Shown here piece after piece: positions 1 to 5,258 of a DNA stretch of 6,958 bases (the stretch's first letter is position 1; every line of letters begins with the position of its first letter). This stretch comes from Methanolobus sp. UBA118 (GTDB lineage: Archaea > Halobacteriota > Methanosarcinia > Methanosarcinales > Methanosarcinaceae): the NCBI GenBank assembly GCA_002508635.1, contig DACO01000104.1, forward strand, positions 10,806 to 17,763. Reading direction: 5' to 3'. The notes below the pieces were generated by a model. That model worked only from the letters and a program-made list of their open reading frames with translations, searched no databases and was not told the DNA's origin. Both the position numbers and the translations under genes were made by a program.

Positions 1-1187
1 GAAATACTGTCCGGATAGACACCTTTGCGGGCACGCTCGATCATCCTATTCTCAATGTCAGTGGCGAAGATCTGTATTTTAAAATTCTGCTTTAACTTTT
101 GCATATGCTCATGAATCAGAATGCCGATGGAATATGCCTCTTCACCTGTGGAACAACCTACAACCCAGATACGCACCTCTGCACCGGGAGATTTGTCTTC
201 AAACAGTTTCGGAACCACTTTTTCCTGAAATACCTCAAAGATCCGGGGATTACGGAAGAAATTTGTGACATTGATCAGAATATCACGAAAAAGCGCCTGC
301 ACTTCTTCTGGTTTTTGCTGCAAATAATTTGCGTACCCTTCCATACGCTTGATATTGTTAACTATCATGCGACGCCTTATACGACGGTCCAGTGTCTTTT
401 GCTTATACTGTGAGAAATCATGACCTGTCTGGATGAGCAATTCATTGAAGATCATTTGCATTGTTTCTTCTGTTTTCTGAGCCGGATGTGGCTTTTCTTC
501 AGATACATCAGAATGGATAAGGGATACGTAATCACGGAGTTGAGCCGGCATCTCTGCTGGCTCCAGCACATAGTCCACCAGTCCCGTGTCAATGGCACTT
601 AAAGGCATACCATTGTAGTCGCTGGATTCCGGACTTTGTGCCATTACCATGCCACCTTCCGCCTTGATAGACCGCACCCCGGCTGTACCGTCACTGCCAG
701 TACCCGAGAGTATTATACCAATGGCCAATCCATGCAGATCTGATGCCAGAGAATGGAAGAAAGTATCAATTGCCATACGATGCCCGCGAGTTTCAGCCGG
801 TTCCACCAAGTGCAATATGCCATCCGTAATGATCATATCACGGTTAGGAGGAATGATATACACATGATTGGGCTTGACAGCCATCCCATCTTTTACCTGG
901 CGAACATCCATGTTCGTGTAACGCTCGATTATTTCGGAAAGCATGCTCTTGTGATCCGGAGACAAATGCTGCACCAGTACAAAAGCCATATCCATATCTT
1001 CACTTGCAGGAATAGCTGAAAAGAATTTCTCAAAGGCATCCAGTCCGCCGGCTGATGCACCAATGCCCACAACGGGAAAACCATCACCAAACTTATTATT
1101 GTTTGAAAAATTCTGTTTATCTATATTATTACCAGGATTTTCCTGTTTATCGTTAGTTTTCTTCACACCGGTCTTATTTTCAGCCAT
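1..1187 (-). CDS. CheB-CheR fusion protein (protein-glutamate methylesterase / MCP methyltransferase), 3' end outside the window
   Basis: Only the first 395 residues are present; the frame stays open to the window edge. Residues 1-36 are a hydrophilic Asn/Lys-rich leader. Residues about 38-225 form a CheB methylesterase domain with its likely Ser-His-Asp triad: S45 in GASAGG, H74 in VQHLSPDH and D166 in SGTGSDG. Residues about 243-395 form a CheR domain: an N-terminal helical part with a basic RRIRRR stretch, NVTNFFRNP (306-314), the SAM-binding CSTGEEAYS (345-353) and FATDI (374-378). CheB removes, and CheR adds, methyl groups on receptor glutamates. There is no receiver domain before CheB, unlike classical CheB. 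In methanogens and many bacteria such fusions usually continue into PAS and histidine-kinase domains, which cannot be checked here. The ATG at 1187 follows GGGGAG at good spacing. No other che genes are in view, so the role may be sensory signalling rather than taxis. Confidence 0.93.
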   Translation of the reverse strand, partial: MAENKTGVKKTNDKQENPGNNIDKQNFSNNNKFGDGFPVVGIGASAGGLDAFEKFFSAIPASEDMDMAFVLVQHLSPDHKSMLSEIIERYTNMDVRQVKDGMAVKPNHVYIIPPNRDMIITDGILHLVEPAETRGHRMAIDTFFHSLASDLHGLAIGIILSGTGSDGTAGVRSIKAEGGMVMAQSPESSDYNGMPLSAIDTGLVDYVLEPAEMPAQLRDYVSLIHSDVSEEKPHPAQKTEETMQMIFNELLIQTGHDFSQYKQKTLDRRIRRRMIVNNIKRMEGYANYLQQKPEEVQALFRDILINVTNFFRNPRIFEVFQEKVVPKLFEDKSPGAEVRIWVVGCSTGEEAYSIGILIHEHMQKLKQNFKIQIFATDIENRMIERARKGVYPDSI

Positions 1188-1355
1188 ATTCTCCCCTTCG
1201 TTAAAATAGAGATTAAAACATTTACCAACCTTGATTTTGGTAAATCTATATTAAACAAACGTTCTATATTAATAATTCTCCATTTACCGAACAAAATGTG
1301 TGAATAAAATAAACATTTAACTCTTTGTTCATACAGGATAAAAGAATCAAAACAT
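1188..1355 (-). promoter_or_regulatory. AT-rich promoter region of the CheB-CheR gene with a 9-bp inverted repeat
   Basis: This 168-bp gap precedes the CheB-CheR gene. Read on the minus strand it has two TATA-like stretches (TTAATATAG, plus-strand 1246-1254 and 1264-1272), a perfect inverted repeat at 1220-1245 and a GGGGAG ribosome-binding site just before the ATG. If the TATA element near 1250 is used, transcription would begin near 1225, inside the inverted repeat, which suits a repressor site. T-rich stretches directly after the upstream regulator gene (about 1315-1350, minus strand) could act as an archaeal oligo-U terminator. A 69-codon open frame crosses this gap but resembles no family known to me. 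Promoter and terminator positions are inferred from sequence only. Confidence 0.5.
1220..1245. repeat. Perfect inverted repeat ATTTACCAA-N8-TTGGTAAAT, candidate operator
   Basis: The 9-bp arms at 1220-1228 and 1237-1245 are exactly complementary around an 8-bp spacer. The first position outside each arm does not match. The site lies 33-58 bp upstream of the CheB-CheR start codon, beside TATA-like sequence. A one-mismatch half-site (ATTTACCGA) is at 1282-1290 and an exact half-site at 1646-1654. The shape suits a dimeric winged-helix regulator; the regulator's identity is inferred. Confidence 0.55.
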
Positions 1356-1622
1356 CTATTCAACTTCCCCAAAGCAGTCCAGCAGAGGCAGGATCTTAAC
1401 CGTGAGAATCAGTCCCATGGAGGTCAGTTCATATGTATGAAGGTCACGTTTTATAAGATAGTGGTCTTCCATTATACTTAGATGCGAGAGAAGTGTCCGT
1501 TTTTCTGTGTCAAGTTTATCATGCAGAGTATGCAGACTTTTTTGCCCTTCATACAACAAAAGTAATATATTGACCCTTAATTCCGATTTAAACAGGACAT
1601 CAACCAAGCTTTTCTTTTCCAA
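1356..1622 (-). CDS. Small stand-alone winged helix-turn-helix regulator, methanogen type
   Basis: This protein of about 88 residues is a DNA-binding winged-helix domain and little else. Its N-terminal KKSLVDVLFKSELRVNILLL, its central LDTEKRTLLSHL recognition region and its YELTSMG wing match the N-terminal part of the neighbouring regulator at 1911-2727. The match ends near LPLLDCF, where family members normally continue into the C-terminal FilR1/DUF1724 domain; here a TAG stop follows. I see no continuation of that domain in any minus-strand frame downstream, so this is either a true single-domain regulator or an old 3' truncation. I chose TTG at 1622 because GAAGGGG lies just before it and it gives the family's usual N-terminus. 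A TTG at 1658 would add 12 residues without a ribosome-binding site. No ATG is available in frame. The target is unknown; the CheB-CheR gene next downstream on the same strand is the obvious candidate. Confidence 0.72.
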   Translation of the reverse strand: MEKKSLVDVLFKSELRVNILLLLYEGQKSLHTLHDKLDTEKRTLLSHLSIMEDHYLIKRDLHTYELTSMGLILTVKILPLLDCFGEVE

Positions 1623-1645
1623 AATATCCCCTTCAGAACATGCAT

Positions 1646-1654
1646 ATTTACCAA
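1646..1654 (-). promoter_or_regulatory. Single ATTTACCAA half-site before the small regulator gene
   Basis: An exact copy of the 9-bp arm found at 1220-1245 lies 24 bp upstream of the preferred TTG start at 1622. If it is bound, it would sit in the 5' leader and could allow autoregulation. A single 9-mer could be chance in AT-rich DNA; the interest comes from its sharing with the neighbouring promoter. Confidence 0.3.
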
Positions 1655-1770
1655 ACAATTATTTAAGCACGATAACTGTAACCATCTGATGTAAGATCAG
1701 AACTCTTTAATAAAAATAACCGCGTTAAATTTAGTACTGCATATTTAATTTTAAAGGAGAACTATTATTA

Positions 1771-1799
1771 GTTAACATATATGATTCCATATCGTTAAC
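1771..1799. repeat. GTTAAC...GTTAAC imperfect dyad, candidate operator
   Basis: GTTAAC-ATAT at 1771-1780 is mirrored by ATAT-C-GTTAAC at 1789-1799, giving a near-symmetric element of about 29 bp. GTTAAC is itself a palindrome, so the pair is also a direct repeat spaced 23 bp apart. It lies about 110-140 bp upstream of the start at 1911, between divergent regulator genes. Function is inferred. Confidence 0.4.
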
Positions 1800-1857
1800 A
1801 ACTTGATAGTAAACAGATAAGTTTTGCTTTATTTGTTAGATTATCGGTGATAGCCAT

Positions 1858-1887
1858 AAAACGGGATCCATATTGTCAAAAACGGGA
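1858..1887 (+). repeat. Tandem AAAACGGGA direct repeats, 21-bp period
   Basis: AAAACGGGA occurs at 1858-1866 and 1879-1887, start to start 21 bp, about two helical turns, so both copies face the same side of the DNA. The second copy ends 8 bp before the GAGGA ribosome-binding site of the regulator at 1911. They could be a proximal operator or a leader RNA element. Confidence 0.4.
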
Positions 1888-1895
1888 AATATAAA

Positions 1896-1913
1896 GAGGA
1901 TATGATATTAATG
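1896..1913 (+). promoter_or_regulatory. Ribosome-binding site that selects the ATG at 1911
   Basis: GAGGA at 1896-1900 stands 10 nt before the ATG at 1911 but only 1 nt before the in-frame ATG at 1902, so 1911 is the better start. The peptide that follows (MKRALQDVFFASEKK) matches the usual N-terminus of this regulator family. The frame that encodes the rest of the protein first offers an ATG at 1930, with no Shine-Dalgarno at useful distance. The site therefore points to a frame change shortly after initiation. Confidence 0.6.
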
Positions 1914-2727
1914 AAAAGAGCTCTTCAGGATGTGTTCTTCGCATCTGAAAAAAAACATGCTTATGATCCTGCAGGAGGGGAGTCAGGATATGGAAACTCT
2001 TCTTACATTACTGGATACAAACAGGCAATCCCTGCTTCCACAGATCAAGATTCTGAAGGATCATCATCTTATCGACCAGTACGATGATACATATGAGCTG
2101 ACAACCATTGGTAAACTGGTTGTTGATGAAACTTCTCCTGCAATAAAATTAATGGATTTTCTGGATGCAGATATTAATTACTGGGGCACACGCAACCTGG
2201 ATTTCATTCCCTCTTTACTCTTGAGCAGAATTAAGGAACTTGGCAATTGCAGGATCGTGAATCTCACTCTCACGGAATTGAATGAAATGGATAAGGAGTT
2301 TTACAGAGCTGCCCAGGAATCTGAAGCTATGTATGGGATCACCAGCTATTTCCACCCTAACTTCCAGGAATTGTTCTCCATAATGTCAGAAAAAGGGCTT
2401 AAAGTTGATTTCATAATATGCAAGGACCTGCTTGATAAATTACAGACTGATTACTTTAAAGAGTTTCAGGCTCTCCTGAAAAATGAATTATTCAATTTCT
2501 CTGTGTATGAAGGAAAGCTGAATTTCATGTCTTTTATGTTCCACGATAATCACCTTATGATGCATTTGCTAAACAAAACCGGGAATTTCGATAACAGATA
2601 CATCCTGTGTGAAAATGAGAAAGCGATAAAGTGGGCAAATGAGCTGTTCCAGTATTACAAGCAAAATTCAAGGCCTATAACTGAATCAATCAATACAGAT
2701 CTGGCAATTGAGCCCCAAAAAGCCTGA
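1911..2727 (+). CDS. Winged-helix regulator with probable C-terminal FilR1 (DUF1724) domain, methanogen type; frame change at an A8 run near the N-terminus
   Basis: The joined product is about 271 residues. An N-terminal winged-helix domain covers about the first 85 residues: ALQDVFFASEKK, then LLTLLDTNRQSLLPQIKIL as the recognition region, then DTYELTTIGKLVVDE as the wing. The segment YWGTRNLDFIPSLLL follows, as is typical of methanogen regulators with the FilR1/DUF1724 effector domain, which should occupy about residues 130-250. Codons 1-15 are read from 1911, but everything after the A run at 1948-1955 is in the +1 frame, open from 1915 and carrying its only upstream ATG at 1930. Both halves align with the small paralogue at 1356-1622, so the break is real in this sequence. 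It may be a mutation, A-tract slippage or an assembly error. If unshifted, translation could start at ATG 1930 (265 residues) or ATG 1957, losing the first helix. The ligand and target genes are unknown. The gene converges on glcF. Confidence 0.8.
1948..1955 (+). repeat. A8 homopolymer at the frame change
   Basis: Eight A follow the G of the GAA codon 13. The frame starting at 1911 runs into the wrong frame after this run; the protein-coding frame downstream would be restored by seven or ten A. Seven gives SEKNML and ten gives SEKKNML, the latter closer in length to the paralogue (SELRVNIL). A tract this long is prone to replication or transcription slippage and to sequencing error. Confidence 0.75.
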
Positions 2728-2746
2728 ATGGCTATTCCATAGCCAT
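2728..2746. terminator. Hairpin spanning the convergent gene ends (possible bidirectional terminator)
   Basis: ATGGCTA-TTCCA-TAGCCAT forms a perfect 7-bp stem with a 5-nt loop. It begins right after the regulator's TGA (2725-2727) and contains the last codons and TAG of the glcF-like gene. No U-rich tract follows on either strand, so it is not a typical archaeal terminator; it may instead protect RNA 3' ends. Confidence 0.35.
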
Positions 2747-3787
2747 CTCAAGAAGATCGATGATATCCAGTATCTCGACCTTCGGTTCACCACGTTTGAG
2801 GTTCGTCCTGCACAGAGGACATGCGGTAATAAGATAGTCCACATCCTCAGGCATCTCCTCAAGTCGTCTCTTCGAGAGCTCCAGGGACAGTTCAGGATAA
2901 CCTTTGAGCACACCGCCGCCTGCACCGCAACACCTTGCTTTCTCGCGGTTGCTCTCCATTTCCTCAAGATCGGATACCGCCGTAATAAGTCCCCTTGGTG
3001 CATCAAAGACACCGTTGCACCTTCCCAGATGACACGGGTCGTGATAGCTGACCTTAAGATCAAGTTTTTTAAGGTCCATCTCTGCCAGGCGCTCAGCCAG
3101 GAATTCGGTTACATGGACAACCTTGAGGTCTTCCGGATAATCGTTCTTCAGTGCGGTAAAACATCCTGCGCAACCGGTGATAATTGTGTGTGCGCCTGTC
3201 TTTTTTATCTGCTCAAGGTTCTTCGATACAAGCTCCGACGGATCGGACCCGGTTCTTAGAAGCGGGGAGCCACAGCATACCTCTTCCTTTAGTACTGTCA
3301 CACCGAACTTCGTCAGTATATCGAAGGTCCTCTTTGTAAGTTCAGGATACCTGTAAGAACCCAGACATCCAGCAAAGAAGACATAGTCCGCCTTTTCCGT
3401 GACATCCTTTGCAGATTCACCAAGCCAGTCCATCCTTTCCTTTTCCTCACCCAGAGCATTGCCAAGCTCATTTGCCCTGCCTGCAATCTCCCTCTGGGCA
3501 TCGGTCATCTTACCGTGTAGTACAAGCTGGTGTCTTGTGTTCTCCACAACCTCGGGAGGTGCTGCGCCGGAAGGACATAGCTGCTCACAGAGTCCGCAGG
3601 TAGTGCACATGTTCAGGCTGTCGAGCACATCCTTATCCGCCTCAAGACCCATGGAGACACCATGTGCCACAAGCATACGACCCCTAGCACCTGCAGACTC
3701 CCAGCCTACAACATCAAAGACAGGACAGACCGAGCGACATGTACCACACCTGACACATTTCAGTATTGAGCGCATATCATGGTCCAT
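2732..3787 (-). CDS. glcF: GlcF/HdrD-like iron-sulfur subunit of a glycolate/D-lactate (2-hydroxyacid) dehydrogenase
   Basis: The 351-residue protein has two ferredoxin-type [4Fe-4S] motifs, C11-C14-C17-C21 and C61-C64-C67-C71. Two CCG (DUF224) domains follow: C141, C171-C172, C206-C209 and C252 (HDPCHLGR), C286-C287, C323-C326. This is the layout of GlcF, LldE-type proteins and HdrD. The second CCG domain fits the heterodisulfide-reductase spacing (33 and 35 residues between the cysteine groups); the first is slightly shorter (29 and 33). It should take electrons from the FAD subunit encoded just upstream and pass them to an acceptor, possibly a membrane carrier such as methanophenazine; that acceptor is inference. 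No membrane helix or signal peptide is seen. ATG 3787 lies 2 nt after the glcD stop, so the pair is translationally coupled, with the GGGGG near the glcD end as a likely ribosome-binding site. The gene was not called HdrD because no HdrE is nearby. Confidence 0.87.
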   Translation of the reverse strand: MDHDMRSILKCVRCGTCRSVCPVFDVVGWESAGARGRMLVAHGVSMGLEADKDVLDSLNMCTTCGLCEQLCPSGAAPPEVVENTRHQLVLHGKMTDAQREIAGRANELGNALGEEKERMDWLGESAKDVTEKADYVFFAGCLGSYRYPELTKRTFDILTKFGVTVLKEEVCCGSPLLRTGSDPSELVSKNLEQIKKTGAHTIITGCAGCFTALKNDYPEDLKVVHVTEFLAERLAEMDLKKLDLKVSYHDPCHLGRCNGVFDAPRGLITAVSDLEEMESNREKARCCGAGGGVLKGYPELSLELSKRRLEEMPEDVDYLITACPLCRTNLKRGEPKVEILDIIDLLEMAME

Positions 3788-3789
3788 AT

Positions 3790-5172
3790 TCAGACCCCCA
3801 TCTTACCAGGATTAAGTATTCCCTTCGGGTCGAGGGCTTTCTTAATAATCATCATTACATCCAGGGCCTTCCCCAGTTCAAGCTCAAGGTACTCACTTCT
3901 TGCACCACCGACTCCGTGCTCGGCGGTGACGGTACCCCCCATATTGATGGCAGTGTGATGTATCTTATCGGCAGCACTGTTGAGTTTCTCCCAGTCACCA
4001 TCTTCCATCACATCGATACACATCCCGGTATGGAGATTCCCGTCACCAATGTGTCCGTATGTCATGATCGGCAGGTCGAATTCCTCTGAGATCTCACGTA
4101 CTTTGTGCAGCATCTTCGGGATTTCCTTTATCGGAACGCCGATATCCTCGCCCACATATACACGGGTACGCATAGGATCAAGACGTGAGACCGCTGCCCC
4201 TACAAGCCTTCTGGCAGCCCATATCTCATCACGTTCTTCCTTGTTGGCTGCAGTCTTGATATCTATGGCCAGTGACTTGCAGACGTCCTCTATCATCTCG
4301 ATTCCTTCACGCACGGAGTTCTCGGTACCATCCACCTCAAAGAGCAGGATGGCTCCCACCTCGGGAATACCTATATGGGGGTCATAGGCATTGATGGCCT
4401 GTATGATATTACTGTCAAGGATCTCACATGCAGAAGGGACTATTCCCGAGGACAGTACCTTCACAACTGCCTTTCCGGCAAGTTCCGGATCCTCAAAAGA
4501 AGCAAGCAATACCGAGCGCTCCTGTGGCAGTGCCCTCACCTTCAGTGTGGCCCTGGTTATTATCCCGAGTGTTCCTTCAGAACCCACGAAAAGATCTGTA
4601 AGAGAATAACCTGCCACGGATTTCATGGTCTTTGAGCCTGTGTTTATAATTGTCCCGTCAGCCAGTACAACTTCAAGTCCAAGCACATAGTTGCGGGTGG
4701 TACCGTACTTCACAGAGCGCATTCCGCTTCCGTTATTGGCAATGAGTCCGCCCAGTGTGCACATGGCAGAGCTTCCGGGATCTGGCGGAAAGAAAAAACC
4801 ATATGGTTCAAGTTCTGCATTAAGCTTCTCCTGGACGATTCCCGGCTCGACCACAACCTGCAGGTTATCAAGGTCCATCTCGACCAGATGGTTCATAGCC
4901 GACATATCAAGCACAATGCCACCTTCCACGGGTACTGCTCCTCCGGCAAGTCCCGTACCGGCACCCCTGGCTGTTATGGAAATATCATTATCATATGCAA
5001 GTTTCACTATCTCTGATACCTGCTTGGTGGTATCCGGCCTGATCACAAAATCAGGCATTCCCCTTATCTGGGAAGCATCACAAGAATAACAATAAAGATC
5101 TGCAGTTGAAGTGGAAACCCTTTTTTTACCAGCAATCTCCTGCAACTTTTCAAGTAGAACGGTATTTTGCAT
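3790..5172 (-). CDS. glcD: GlcD-type FAD-linked oxidase, catalytic subunit of a glycolate/D-lactate (2-hydroxyacid) dehydrogenase
   Basis: The 460-residue protein is full length for the GlcD/Dld family. An FAD-binding (PCMH-type) domain covers about residues 38-215, with RPDTTKQVSEIV (45-56), RGAGTGLAGGAVP (69-81), PDPGSS (130-135), GGLIANNGSG (141-150) and the GSEGTLGIIT motif (197-206). A C-terminal FAD-oxidase domain runs to about residue 457, with GHIGDGNLH (373-381), AEHGVGGAR (418-425) and GILNPGKM (451-458). It would oxidise a 2-hydroxyacid to the 2-oxoacid with FAD. Glycolate and D-lactate are the commonest substrates, but sequence alone does not separate them. Its partner follows after 2 nt. 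The ATG at 5172 has no Shine-Dalgarno; a TATAAA element at 5207-5202 on the minus strand would start transcription near 5180, giving an almost leaderless mRNA. No transporter or dedicated regulator lies in the operon. Confidence 0.9.
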   Translation of the reverse strand: MQNTVLLEKLQEIAGKKRVSTSTADLYCYSCDASQIRGMPDFVIRPDTTKQVSEIVKLAYDNDISITARGAGTGLAGGAVPVEGGIVLDMSAMNHLVEMDLDNLQVVVEPGIVQEKLNAELEPYGFFFPPDPGSSAMCTLGGLIANNGSGMRSVKYGTTRNYVLGLEVVLADGTIINTGSKTMKSVAGYSLTDLFVGSEGTLGIITRATLKVRALPQERSVLLASFEDPELAGKAVVKVLSSGIVPSACEILDSNIIQAINAYDPHIGIPEVGAILLFEVDGTENSVREGIEMIEDVCKSLAIDIKTAANKEERDEIWAARRLVGAAVSRLDPMRTRVYVGEDIGVPIKEIPKMLHKVREISEEFDLPIMTYGHIGDGNLHTGMCIDVMEDGDWEKLNSAADKIHHTAINMGGTVTAEHGVGGARSEYLELELGKALDVMMIIKKALDPKGILNPGKMGV

Positions 5173-5258
5173 GGAATCAGTTTTTAACTAAGAATATAAC
5201 ATTTATACTTGTTGGTGACGGCAAAAGCTTTACATCTACCTGCAACATTTAGCCAGCG
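5173..5258. promoter_or_regulatory. Compact divergent promoter between glcD and arcS
   Basis: The 86-bp gap must drive both genes. An AT-rich core at 5189-5210 contains AATATAA and TTTATA; its complement reads TATAAA. For glcD it sits 20-38 bp before the ATG, suggesting a leader of under 10 nt. For arcS it would place the start near 5227-5235, a leader of about 25-30 nt without an evident Shine-Dalgarno. Shared use of one AT-rich core could link the two promoters. Confidence 0.45.

Larger units (their letters stand above)
1623..1910. promoter_or_regulatory. Divergent intergenic region between the two regulator genes
   Basis: This AT-rich stretch of 288 bp has no credible gene and must hold promoters for both directions. 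Minus strand: a T/A-rich TATA-like run near 1708-1720 would place the small regulator's start of transcription near 1685-1690, on a 6-bp inverted repeat TCTGAT-N5-ATCAGA (1685-1701). Plus strand: candidate sites are TAAC-CGC-GTTA (1717-1727), a GTTAAC dyad (1771-1799) and tandem AAAACGGGA copies (1858-1887). A GAGGA ribosome-binding site is at 1896-1900. No single strong plus-strand TATA box stands out. Confidence 0.45.

Noticed and set aside
1163..1372. 69-codon minus-strand open frame bridging the small regulator and cheB-cheR
   Set aside because: It lies in AT-rich intergenic DNA, overlaps both flanking genes, and does not resemble the FilR1 domain that would be expected if it were the lost end of the small regulator.
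1754..1798. AAAGGAGA followed by a possible short leader peptide (ATG at 1781, five codons)
   Set aside because: The ATG is about 20 nt from the Shine-Dalgarno-like sequence, too far for normal initiation, and the peptide MIPYR has no attenuator-like character.
1902..2087. A separate 61-codon gene starting at 1902
   Set aside because: Only its first 15-18 codons look like protein of a known family; the rest is the out-of-frame reading of the regulator, so it is the frameshifted N-terminus and not a gene.
2708..3259. 183-codon open frame on the plus strand opposite glcF
   Set aside because: It is antisense to a gene with complete cysteine motifs, overlaps the end of the regulator gene, and shows no recognisable domain; it is a shadow of the real gene.
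3399..3815. 138-codon open frame on the plus strand opposite the 5' end of glcF
   Set aside because: Composition is Ser/Pro-rich as expected for the complement of this coding sequence, with no family resemblance or ribosome-binding site.
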